A stretch of DNA of 64,000 bases from Antedon mediterranea (Eukaryota > Echinodermata > Crinoidea > Comatulida > Antedonidae): the NCBI RefSeq assembly GCF_964355755.1, contig NC_092671.1, positions 18,626,001-18,690,000 on the forward strand. Reading direction: 5' to 3'. Within the stretch, counting starts at the first letter, position 1. The number at the start of each line of letters is the position of its first letter. The notes under the pieces are model-generated. The model made no database searches. It was given only the letters and a program-made list of their open reading frames with translations, and was not told the origin of the DNA. Below are positions 11,701 to 21,774 of the stretch, piece after piece. The position numbers and the translations under genes are program-made.

Positions 11701-14700
11701 TACAACACTGTATAAGTTGGCCTTTACACTTTCACTGCACAGTGTGCCTACCTCTGTGCGGAAATTATTTAAAGGAAAAAAATAAATATATTCCCTGACT
11801 CTGAGGTAAGTCTACGGGGGAGACAAAAAAGAATTTTCATAAAGTATGGTCATCCAATACAAAGAGAGTTATTGTTATTGTGTTAAACTATATTGAAAAT
11901 TTATAGTAATTTGTTTCACTGTAGTGTATAAATGTTTTGATGCATCTTAAATAGTATTGAGTGCCATTATATCTATATTAATATTATTATACAAGTTAAA
12001 AATAATAGCTTAAAACATGGCTTACCTCTGTAAAACTAAAGAAGAGTCCTACCCCACCAACGGATCTAAGAGCTTTGTGCATTAAGTCATCCAGTTGCTC
12101 AAGGCATGGATACTTCGTAGCACACTCTGATTCAGTCAAATTTTTACACCTTTCAACCTAGAGAAATCCAAAAATGCAAAATTATTTTTAAACTTTAAAA
12201 TACTAACAAATAACATGCATAATATAACCTTATTGATTCTGTCTGAATCTTTATTCATTTATTTATTCCCTAACTGGAATTGGCGAATTCCCCCTGACGT
12301 TTGTAATGAACGAAAAAATGTTTCTTATCACATATGTTTACCGGCAGAAAAAGTAGGCTAGGATCGTTTTGCTGTTTGCTACTGCGCTAAGTGTCGTTTC
12401 CGGCTAACTAGAGTTGTCCTGCTGATGAGTAGGCCTATTTTTTTTTCATTGGGAACTTCCCAACAAATTACTGAAAATGTTTCTTATCGCGTATGTTTAC
12501 CAACGGAAAAATAGGCTACGATCGTTTTGCTGGTTTTTTTTCCACTGGGGACTTCCCCCTGACGTTCATGATGAAATTGAAAAGAAAAAAATTATCATTT
12601 TGCTGTTTGCTAGCGCACTATCCGGCCAAACTAGAGGTGTCATTCAACGTGAAATTTATATATGAGAGTACCATTTCCGGCCATCTAAGGTGTCAATTAC
12701 CAAAAATCGCATCGTGTGTCGGAATCCAACCCCCGGGGGATGAGAGCGTGACGCTTGATGTGAATCCTGGGGAGAACACTGATGATATATAACATTAGAA
12801 ATAGTAGTCATGTTGGGTGTGTAGGTCAATTCAATGTAACTTCAATGTACAGTAGCCTTTTATTCTAGGCTATGGCTTATCATTTCTATCCTTTCAAAAC
12901 CTCTCTACAAAATTTCATTTGGAAAAAATATGCCTGCTTTCTGATTGGCTGTTTAAATTAGAAAAAACTACCCCATTATTTGGTGTGACAACATACACTT
13001 ACTGGGTAAGATAACTCGATGGCAGAAAAAAAAAAGATTAGCAATGTTCTATGTTTGAACTTACCTCTGAACAAGATGGATCAGACGGTGAGTTTGTCCC
13101 GTTTAAAGAGCAGCAGTTGTATTGTATCTGCACTTCATTTTTCGTTATATTTGATGCTTGATGTTCCCAGCCATATGTAATGACATCTTCCCGTTTGCTT
13201 TCACTGTATACAAGACATGCGATGGAAACAAACATTTCGATGAGGAATAAAAGTACTAAGATAACCATATACTAATAACAAGTTAAGAAAATCAAACAAT
13301 ATAATTTATTTAATTATTATACAAAATTAATTAATTGGATATTTTGTTGATTTATTTGGTATTTGTGTCCTTTTTTTTGTCCTTAATTTTTGTCTTGTTT
13401 TTTATTGTTACCATTAATTTCATAATATTGAATAAATGTTTTATAGATTTATTGATTGTTCTCATTTTGTTTGTTAGATATATTGTACCTAACTATTCTG
13501 TTAAAAAAAACGTGTGAGGTAGAGTATCTAGCGTAGTTTACAACAAAACCTTGTCTCTTCTGTAATTGCCATATTGCAATCATCATAAGACACTGGACTA
13601 ACACTATCTTTTCACAGTAAATGAAATATATTTTGTTGAAAGGATACAAAAAAAAGTAGAACTTGATGATGCTTGACTGCTCCGACAAGACCAATAAGAG
13701 CAACAATCAATAAAAATACACCACATGCTATGATTCCACCAATCACTGATGTACTAGTCACAACGGCTGCATACTTCGCAGTTGCAGCAACACTTATTAA
13801 AATTATAGACACAAGCTGTAGGTCAATAAAAAAAATGGATGTTAGTTTTATACTGTACAGTACACATTGAAATAATGCAAACAATTTAGTTTCAGTACTA
13901 TCACTCTACTGTATACATAAGCTTTAAATTAAACAAAAAACATTTATTATAGTGCATCAAATGTTATTATTATTATTATTATTATTATTATAGCACATTT
14001 CACAATCAATGTCGTCTCAAGGCGTTTTGGACTTAAGCCTTGTTCGAACAACAGTTCACTCAATTAAAATCATCTTGCATATCTGCTAGGATATTTTACT
14101 TCATAGTGCTACAGTATGTATTGGAATTTTGTGTTTTCTTTGGAAAACATTTTCTGTCCCATACTAAGCTAATATGATTTTTTTTACATGATCTAACTAG
14201 AAAATGCCTTTTAATTCATTTATGGCTGTTGCCAATTTTCATTTCTTTAGTTTGGCTACTAAATAAGTCATTGTTAACTAGCACTCAAGCTGTCAATTTT
14301 CATAATGTACAGTATAATGCTGTCAACTAAATATCATGGCCTAGCTTGTTGAAGAGAAAAACAATTGGTTATCTACAATAATTATTTGTCTCATTTATCA
14401 TTGTCAGAAAACAACATGTTAATTTACATTCAACCAAAATTTAACAATTCATGGCTTACTATCCAGGGAACATTGTAATTAAATATGTAGGATATTACTG
14501 CTGCTCAATCTGAATTTGGAGTAGGAAACAGTTTTGTATTGTTAGTTTTAATATTTATGCATTGCAAATAGTTTGAATATGCTACTTTCACATCGAGCCC
14601 GAATTTAGTCCGGTGTCCTGAGAAAAATATCATGGAAAGTGGGTTTAAATTTGTACCGGATTCAGACTCTGAATTCGGAGAAATGGATCAAGAAGATTTT

Positions 14701-17700
14701 TTCTTTACCAATCAACAGCTAGAATTATAAACTAGATTTAATTCGTCACTATGACGAATTATAGGTTATATGCATTGATTTAAATAAAGATAATTGATTT
14801 TTAAAAGATATATTGATTGATTGATTTTTTCAGAATCTTTAATTATTTATAATATATGATAGGACCTTGCTAACGCGACCACCGTAGCCGGTATCACAAT
14901 CCGATCAAAGATCCATATGCGTATAATGTCATAAACCACATTTGTTGTTACATAATAATAAAGACATAAGTTAATTTTTATCTAGATTTCATTATAAATC
15001 ATGTGTATAATCTATACACTAAGAAATAAATTTGAACAAACAATACGGATAAAAAAAAAAATCTTATTTCGTTTCCCAAGGTGAGACTCGATCTCGGTAC
15101 CTTGAATGCCATAGACACGAGCACAGACCATCGAGCCATACACAACTGACTAAAAGTTGTAGAAAAATTCCTCCGTGTATTTACTATGCAGTAACCAGTT
15201 TGGTGCAAATAGATTATTACATACCGCAATGAATTATAATTTTTTACTATGATGACATCTTTAAAATGTAAACAAATGATGCACTATCACACTATATACT
15301 TTTAACTTTAATATATGAACTTTGGAAGGAAGAAAGTTAATGTTAAGTTTGTTATTTTGGCCTAAGAAAATGTCATAATTTGTTTGATTGTCGAAATTAT
15401 TTTTTTTAAATTTAATATGCAATTAATGATGACTTAATCAACTTTTGTTCTCTTTATTTGATAATAAATCATACATATGATACATACACTTCAAGAAAAT
15501 GAAATAAAAAATAGGTGTTCCCCTGCATTCTGACGATATATATTAATTTTAAAATTTACCATATTTTCACCATTTTGTTAACTTTATACGTGCGTAGCCA
15601 GTCACTTTTGACGTGCTCGTATAACGCAATTTCGAGTTGAAACCTTAATCAAATATGATGATATTATTAAAGAAAGATTGTAAAACAGAAATCGGGCAAA
15701 AAGAGTGCGCATTAACGTTTAACGCGCAGTGCACGTGCAAAAATCTGCGCACTCATGGCAATTTTTTAAACGCTTAAAATTGCCTGAAACGTACTCTAAT
15801 TTCATCGAAAATAAATTTTGACAATTTTGAACATTTTAAGCGCGCGTACGCAAGCGTTATATGCGCTACGCACGTAATTTTATTTCCATATGATGAAATA
15901 TGACCTGAAATTCATGAGTACCAAATTTTGTTTAATTGTGATTCATGCTTGTGAAGATATGATTACAAACGTGATTTCGTAAAATCGCGCCTAGACCGCG
16001 TAATTTTTGATTACGCATCGTGAAAATATAACCACATCGATTCCTGGCCATAAGGAATATACTCTGAAAAATTGACTTAGATAGATGAAACTGATATCAA
16101 GATAATTCATGGACAAAATAGTGCTAAGGAAAGAATAAATAAATAAACTAGATTTAATTCGTCACTATGACGAATTATAGGTTATATGCATTGATTTAAA
16201 TAAAGATAATTGATTTTTAAAAGATATATTGATTGATTGATTTTCTCAGAATCTTTAATTATTTATAATATATGATAGGACCTTGCTAACCGGTATCACA
16301 ATCCGAACAAAGATCCATATGCGTATAATGTCATAAACCACATTTGTTGTTACATAATAATAAAAACATAAGTTAATTTTTATCTAGATTTCATTATAAA
16401 TCATGTGTATAATCTATACACTAAGAAATAAATTTGAACAAACAATACGGATAATAAAAAAAAATCTTATTTCCTTTCCCAAGGTGAGACTCGATCTCGG
16501 TACCTTGAATGCCATAGACACGAGCACAGACCATCGAGCCATACACAACTGGCTAAAAGTTGTAGAAAAATTCCTCCGTGTATTTACTATGCAGTAACCA
16601 CTTTGGTGCAAATGGATTATTACATACCGAAATGAATTATAATTTTTTACTATGATGACATCTTTAAAATGTAAACAAATGATGCACTGTCAAACTACAT
16701 ACTTTTAACTTTAATATATGAACTTTTGAAGGAAGAAAGTTAATGTTAAGTTTGTTATTTTGGCCTAAGAAAATGTCATAATTTGTTTGATTGTCGAAAT
16801 TAATTTTTTTAAATTTAATATGCAATTAATGATGACTTAATCAACTTTTGTTCTTCTAATTTCATAATAAATCATACATTTGATACATACACTTCAAGAA
16901 AATGAAATAAAAAATAGGTGTTCCCCTGCATTCTGACGATATATATTAATTTTAAAATTTAGCATATTTTCACCATTTTGTTAACTACGTGCGTAGCCAG
17001 TCACTTTTGACGTGCTCGTATAACGCAATTTCGAGTTGAAACCTGAATCAAATATGATGATATTATTAAAGAAAGATTGTAAAACAGAAATCGGGCAAAA
17101 AGAGTGCGCATTAACGTTTAACGCGCAGTGCGCGTGCAAAAATCTGCGCACTCATGGCAATTTTTTAAACGCTTAAAATTGCCTGAAACGTACTCTAATT
17201 TCATCGAAAATAAATTTTGACAATTTTGAACATTTTAAGCGTGCGTACGCAAGCGTTATATGCGCTACGCACGTAATTGTATTGCCATATGATGAAATAT
17301 GACCTGAAATTTATGAGTACCAAATTTTGTTTAATTGTGATTCATGCTTGTGAAGATATGATTACATACGTGATTTCGTAAAATCGCGCGTAGACCACGT
17401 AATTTTTGATTGCGCATCGTGAAAATATAACCACATCGATTCCTGGCCATAAGGAATATACTCTGAAAAATTGACTTAGATAGATGAAACAGATGCCAAG
17501 ATAATTCACGGACAAAATAGTGCTAAGGAAAGAATAAATAAATAAATAAATAAAGATTTTGACAGAATCAAGAGGTTATATGCATATCATGCATATAACC
17601 TAATTACCTCGCTTGAGGGTAACCAAATGCGTACTCGATGTGAAAAGCGCTCAACGCTCGCAATATTTTTCTTAGGGTACAGGACCGAATGCAAGCGCAA

Positions 17701-20700
17701 TGTGAAAACAGCTTAAGGATCCTATCGATCTTTATGCTTAATAAAATATTTTGAAGAATTATATAATCAGCAAAAAGATGATCACACTCATATTGAAAAT
17801 GATACCAATACAATAGAATACAGTACGAAAGCATTTTCATTTCATGGTATTTAAATTTGCTTTCATTGGTAAATTATTTAATAAATGGACTACGACTAAT
17901 ACACCTCCAATAATCAATATTTATGACAGCAACAAAACACGTCTGGTAATGGTTAATACTGTGATTATAGCTGGGGCTGCTTGGTTATACTTTATTTTGC
18001 GATATTCTTAACAGTATCTGTATTTTCTAAATAAAATTGTATCCCTTTGTTGATATATGGTGGTAATACCAGTAAAATTTTGTAATATTTTTGTTTGTAT
18101 ATCAACACTTTCATACAAAAAATAAGCATAATCATTCATTAAAATTTGATGAGGAACATTTTTTGGGAGCCACCAACATGATACTAATCTATGTACAGTA
18201 AATTTCCATAATCAATTCAATTTCCTTCATTTTTGCTTGGAAAATATATTTATTGTTAATGTTATTGTTTATGAAGGAAATAAATGTTATTTTGATTGAT
18301 TGAAAATGAAATTTCAAGGCGATTAGTAATCTCAGATTTGTCCTTTTTGTTTTGGAATTTGGTCGCCTAATTAGCAAGATATTGGCTAACAAACTGTTTT
18401 CCTACTGTAATCTTGCATGTTTATTGATCTTGTTATTTAATTGCTCACAGGATTATTTAATAAATACTCTATATACGGCCATACTGCGTTGAAACACCGG
18501 TTCTCGTCAGATCACCGAAGTTAAGCAACGTTGGGCCCGGTTGCGTTCTGGATGGGAGACCGTCTAGAAATCGTGGCGGGTGCTGTATATACTGGAGAGT
18601 GATGGTGTAATGGTAATATCGGACTAGCATGTGAAAGGCATGGGTTCGAGGTTATCTGTACCATACTAATTGCATCCTTAGGCAAGATGCTTTACTCTCA
18701 TTGCCTAATCTGGTAGGCGCTGCACTGCTGGCTGCTGTGGGTCCGTGGAGGGCCTAATCCGAATTTCCTCACTGAGGACAAATATTAATACAAAAAATAA
18801 TGAATTCAATATTTTTGTTACACACACTGAGCAATCGGAACGCGATGCTAGGCTAGGTTATTGACTGTGTGTTCGAAAATCAATCTGTAGTGTCACACTG
18901 ACTATAATTGTTACTCTACATTTAAATCTGGATTGCTAGATTTTTAATGGTTAGGACTTCCTAACCTCTCGTTAAAAGTAGTGTGTATTGAAAATATTTG
19001 AGTTCAATTTTTTTAAATATCACTTTTTCTTTAAATTTTAAAATGTACATTAACACTTTGACTGCCAAACACGAAGATCTTCGTGTTTTTTGGAAACACA
19101 ACGCTTGACTGTCAAACACGAAGATCTTTGTGTTTCACTTTTTTTTACGAAATCCGGTAGATAGGTTAATTATTGGTATAATACTATAAATATGGACACT
19201 AAATGTGCGGTCGGTATTTTACTAATTTGAAAGTAACTAATCTGGTTACGAACGACTGTCAAAATGGTACCTGTCGATATAACATACACCGCGAATCACA
19301 GTAGCGCGTAGAGCGATTGCTTGGCGCATTGTGTATCGGTCGCACGCTAGCTATGCCGCCGAAGCATCACAAAGGTTTTTGTGGATTGGCATGTTTGTTT
19401 GCTATCTGAATAAAAAACAATAGTCATTTTCAATATGAAGTCATTCATTTTATTATTGTATGTATACCATAATTGTTTTGGTGACCGACTTTCACGCAAC
19501 AAACTTGTTTAGAAATGGTATGGATATCATCATCAGTTTATTAGCTAGGCTAGTTGTACTAGGCTGGCCTAGGCCTAGTCTTAAAACGGTTCCGGACCGA
19601 CTTTAGGCCTGGTTAACTAGGCCTGGTGGGTTTACTATGTGGATTTTGGCGAAACATTGATGTAAGATTTATGATTTATAAAATGTGATACATTTTTCCA
19701 TAGTGATAACTTGTTTTTATAGGCCTATCGGTGCCGTGTAAGTAACTTTTTTGTTGTTTGTTGATCTCACCGGGCGATATTTTCATAATGAGATGTCTTG
19801 CACAAAATCGCAAATATCTCAACTTTCTTGCGCGAAACTACGATTGACTCAGGTCTCCGGCCCTCGAAACCTAAAAAATATCCCTCTTAGCAAATTATGA
19901 GAAAAAACGATGGTCAATAAAGAAGATGGCGAGTAAAAAAAAAACAAAATTGATGGCATTAACACAACAGGTTTTGTACCCGGGGCCAAGGCCAATGCTA
20001 CGGATGGGATGCCTGACTAAGCACTGACCTCTGTCAGCCATCCAACTGGTTTACGATCTATTGATTAAGATAGAATAGGCTTAGCCATATATAGAGAGTC
20101 CGAACAAGGCCTAGGCCCTCTAGCTAGAGTAGTAGGCTAATGTTTAATGACTATTTATTGGAGTGTGTAGAAAGCGATGACCACGAATTGGACGACCCCA
20201 ACGACCCGGGCGACCTCGAATTGGACGACCTAGAATTGGACAACCCATAACACGAAACCGACGACCCCTAGCCTACAGTAGCCTATCATTAAAACTGCAT
20301 TCGACTCGATTAGCACACGACCGTATACAATGCATGTGTGAACTGTAAAGCTTTCTTATGTCTCTCCCCATGCACATGTTCGCAACACGCTGCATGGTAG
20401 GCCTATACTATAGTGTTGGTTATAAGAAGACGAGATGTAATTATACGTCCATGGTTTAACCATGTAATGTATAATATTTATTTCTATTTAATTTATTTTT
20501 AATATGTCGAATGCAGTTTTAATGATGCACTCTTGGCGTTCCATATCTGTTTGTTTGTTCATGTCGACACATTCAGTATCAAATGGCACTGTTTCTGTAT
20601 TTTTTCAATCAATTGCTTGCTTCAAGTATTATATAAGGTATGGTTTAAAGATCTGACTTTAGCTATGTTCGGCTTCGGGATGTTATACCACACTTAGGCC

Positions 20701-21223
20701 TAGGCTATAGGGGTCGTCGGTTTCGTGTTATGGGTTGTCCAATTCTAGGTCGTCCAATTCTAGTAGGTCGTCCCAATTCTAGTAGGTCGCCCGGGTCGTT
20801 GGGGTCGTCCAATTCGAGGTCATCGCTTTCTACACACCCCTATAATTTATATTTATTGGCATTTCACGAGTCAATCAAACTCAACTCAAAAAGAAAGGAG
20901 ATACAGTAGGCCTAGCTTAGCTAGGTCTAGACTAGATCCTTCACAAAGAATCATAAAATATCATCAACCAAAAAAGGCTAATTTGTTTACATACATTTAA
21001 ACCATCGAGTCGCGGCTGTTTGCCCTCTTACTTGATATGGGGTGATGGAGGCTGATGTGGTGGGCCGCCAGCCGACGACGACGACGACCGGCCGGGGGTA
21101 AATAAAATAAAAATATATTTTATCAACTAAATGTCCACTTGATTTTGATTATATACTTACAATATACAATGTGTTTAATGCAATAAGTGCATTTCTGCTA
21201 CAGTGGAAATCTCCACAACCCAT
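5663..21223 (-). CDS. TSPAN13/31: Tetraspanin, TSPAN13/TSPAN31 type (five coding exons, alternative last exons)
   Basis: Coding exons, minus strand in transcript order: 21161-21223 (21 codons, starts [20 protein letters not shown]), 13648-13815 (56), 13065-13271 (69), 12026-12157 (44), then either 8013-8087 or 5663-5737 (24 codons plus stop). All junctions are GT/AG and in phase 0. The product is about 214 aa with four membrane spans. Exon 2 carries TM2 and the [12 protein letters not shown] junction typical of TSPAN13/31. Exon 3 carries TM3, a large-loop NCC motif and most of EC2. Exon 4 ends [12 protein letters not shown] at the start of TM4, and the tail is [16 protein letters not shown]. 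Tetraspanins organise membrane partner proteins. The NCC is followed by SLNG, so the usual CCG is not exact. Exon 1 was found by its CGxFxCSRNALxALNxLY pattern and its phase-0 donor. Confidence 0.9.
6180..6430. repeat. Degenerate tandem repeat, unit about 85-95 bp
   Basis: Blocks such as TTAAACACATACAGTACACA and TTAAACATGTACAGTATAGT, with ATTACACTGACACATGACA and ATTACACAGATACATGACA, recur in order about two and a half times with indels. An open frame across it on the minus strand is a by-product of the repeat. Confidence 0.6.
6668..6965 (-). mobile_element. tRNA-derived SINE
   Basis: On the minus strand the 5' end (6872-6962) is tRNA-like, of the Leu/Ser type: A box TGGCTGAGCGG with GTTAAGGC and B box GGTTCAATTCT in the right order and spacing, with a long variable arm between. 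It is followed by an unrelated body that runs to about 6668. This is the structure of a pol III SINE rather than a working tRNA gene, because the stems pair poorly. Confidence 0.6.
8013..8087 (-). CDS. TSPAN13/31: Tetraspanin alternative last exon, proximal
   Basis: The acceptor is TTCCTTTAG, then the frame reads [24 protein letters not shown], stop. The [22 protein letters not shown] end is nearly the same as vertebrate TSPAN13/31, so this is probably the ancestral last exon. A TTTATT at about 7799 (AATAAA on the minus strand) is a candidate poly(A) signal roughly 215 bp after the stop. Confidence 0.88.
   Translation of the reverse strand: MVGVWLAIRYRNQKDPRANPSAFL
8213..10766. mobile_element. 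DNA transposon with ~0.5-kb terminal inverted repeats and decayed transposase
   Basis: The ends are GGGTCATTCCATCTCAG and its inverted copy. Inverted repeats span about 8213-8723 and 10247-10766 and are very similar over their length. A GCAA duplication flanks the element at 8209-8212 and 10767-10770. The 1.5-kb interior has a broken transposase on the minus strand. The 4-bp target duplication and long TIRs are compatible with Sola- or Chapaev-like groups, but the superfamily was not determined. It lies in the last tetraspanin intron. Confidence 0.85.
8825..10072 (-). pseudogene. Transposase-like protein remnants inside the TIR element
   Basis: Frame 9659-10072 contains [33 protein letters not shown] and GIGGTVKR, a set of motifs I know from a repeated metazoan transposon-encoded protein with an RNase H-like fold. 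A short insertion breaks SACDGIGG into [10 protein letters not shown]. Frame 8825-9193 carries the C-terminal domain ([29 protein letters not shown]). Between them, 9230-9350 encodes [12 protein letters not shown] in another frame. The N-terminal part is absent, so the element is internally deleted and not autonomous. Confidence 0.7.
11575..11720 (-). mobile_element. Decayed second copy of the 554-743 MITE
   Basis: Read on the minus strand it shares GTTGTACGACAAGGCC, GAAACGTCTTGACTC, GGTAGCATT and GAACTTTAAACAT with the copy at 554-743, in the same order. The right terminus is degraded. Confidence 0.6.
12260..12640 (+). repeat. Diverged direct duplication, ~161-bp offset
   Basis: About 12260-12430 and 12437-12640 share ATGTTTCTTATC, ATGTTTACC, GATCGTTTTGCTG, TTGCTGTTTGCTA and CCCCTGACGTT in the same order. 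It lies in the intron between tetraspanin exons 3 and 4. The open frames across it have no recognised product. Confidence 0.5.
13962..14050 (-). mobile_element. SINE/LINE 3' tail fragment with (ATT)n
   Basis: On the minus strand the sequence CGCCTTGAGACGACATTGAT is followed by GTGAAATGTGCTATAATAAT and (AAT)n. The order 'CTTTGAGACG ... GCGCTATA(TAA)n' is the common 3' tail of L2-type LINEs and their partner SINEs in animals. Only the tail is seen. Confidence 0.5.
14729..17560 (+). repeat. Tandem duplication of a 1.4-kb unit
   Basis: Unit 1 (about 14729-16144) and unit 2 (about 16145-17560) are direct copies with an offset of 1416 bp; both start ACTAGATTTAATTCGTCACT and end in (AAATA)n. They differ by scattered substitutions and a few small indels, for example a deletion near 16288. 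Each unit has a tRNA-like stretch on the minus strand (about 15074-15150 and 16487-16562) and a CpG-rich block (GCGCAGTGC, GCGCGTACGC) shared with the repeat at 57147-57740. Confidence 0.9.
18471..18795 (+). mobile_element. Chimeric SINE with 5S rRNA head, tRNA-like second promoter and body
   Basis: Positions 18474-18591 follow the full 5S rRNA pattern (ACGGCCATAC, CACCGGTTCTCGTC, GATCACCGAAGTTAAGCAAC, GGATGGGAGACCG, GGGTGCTGTAT). Directly after it, 18595-18664 is tRNA-like with A box TGGTGTAATGG and B box GGGTTCGAGGT. The body includes GGCAAGATGCTTTACTCTCA and TTGCCTAATC. A 5S plus tRNA double head is known from AmnSINE1-type SINEs of deuterostomes. It sits in tetraspanin intron 1, antisense to that gene. 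Confidence 0.8.
18474..18591 (+). pseudogene. 5S rRNA-derived head of the SINE
   Basis: About 118 nt are collinear with animal 5S rRNA, including the internal control region. Substitutions near the 3' end (GTCTAGAAATCGTGGC against the usual GCCTGGGAATACCGGG) and the absence of a T-run terminator argue against a working 5S gene. Confidence 0.75.
19050..19140. repeat. Hairpin-forming direct repeat beside a TTAA end
   Basis: GACTGCCAAACACGAAGATC continues to TTCGTGTTT, and GACTGTCAAACACGAAGATC continues to TTTGTGTTT, 46 bp apart. Each holds the near-perfect palindrome AACACGAAGATCTTCGTGTT. The first follows TTAACACTTTGACTGCC, which resembles a piggyBac-type terminus; no matching right end was identified. 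Confidence 0.5.
20160..20841. mobile_element. Foldback-type element with long inverted arms and internal minisatellite
   Basis: The left arm (about 20160-20305) starts GTGTGTAGAAAGCGATGACC. The right arm (20508-20841) is its inverted copy, interrupted by about 170 bp of other sequence. Both arms contain repeats of GAATTGGACGACC. There is no open frame of note. Confidence 0.65.
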
Positions 21224-21774
21224 TTTTGTAGAAAAATTCAGTTAAAAAAGAGAATAATATTAATTCTGACGAAATTGTTATCGTTTGTTCGTCTTTTTCA
21301 GCTCTCTCAATGATGATTGCCACATACATTTCGTTGCCATGTTATTAAATTATTCTGTGAATATAAAGCATGAATAATCAAACAATACCAAGTTGTATTT
21401 CAATTTGTATTAATCATAAAAAATATTTATACCTTCAAATAAAGTATAAAAAATCTACTGACTGCCTAATTTTAAAAATAACGGATGAGTAGTAGCAAAA
21501 CATGGTAAATATTTCTGGCAAAATAATTATGAGGCCAAGTGTCAATGGTCAATGACCGAAGAAGATAGAGTAATAATTATTTATGACACAAACAAACACA
21601 CCATAGATATAACCGGTTGGTGGCGCAAATTTGGCGCAAAACAAGGCCGGCTAGAAAAAAAAATAAACAAAACATGCACTACTCTATGCCGCCTAGTAGT
21701 AGAGCCTAGCCTAGCCTGGTCTATCTCTTTTGTTTTGTATTTTACCACTGTAAAAGTAAACTTATCTCTTCAAA
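21224..21774. promoter_or_regulatory. Divergent promoter region between the tetraspanin and GATAD1
   Basis: The two start codons are 551 bp apart on opposite strands and nothing else separates them, so the 5' UTRs and promoters of both genes must lie here unless there are upstream non-coding exons. No clear TATA box is placed correctly for either gene. The segment has an AGCCTAGCCTAGCC motif at about 21703-21716. Confidence 0.5.

Noticed and set aside
12493-12792. Frame ending TLDVNPGEN, which recalls the 2A motif DVExNPGP of echinoderm LINEs
   Set aside because: Two residues of the motif are missing and the last proline is Glu; the frame is not followed by reverse transcriptase.
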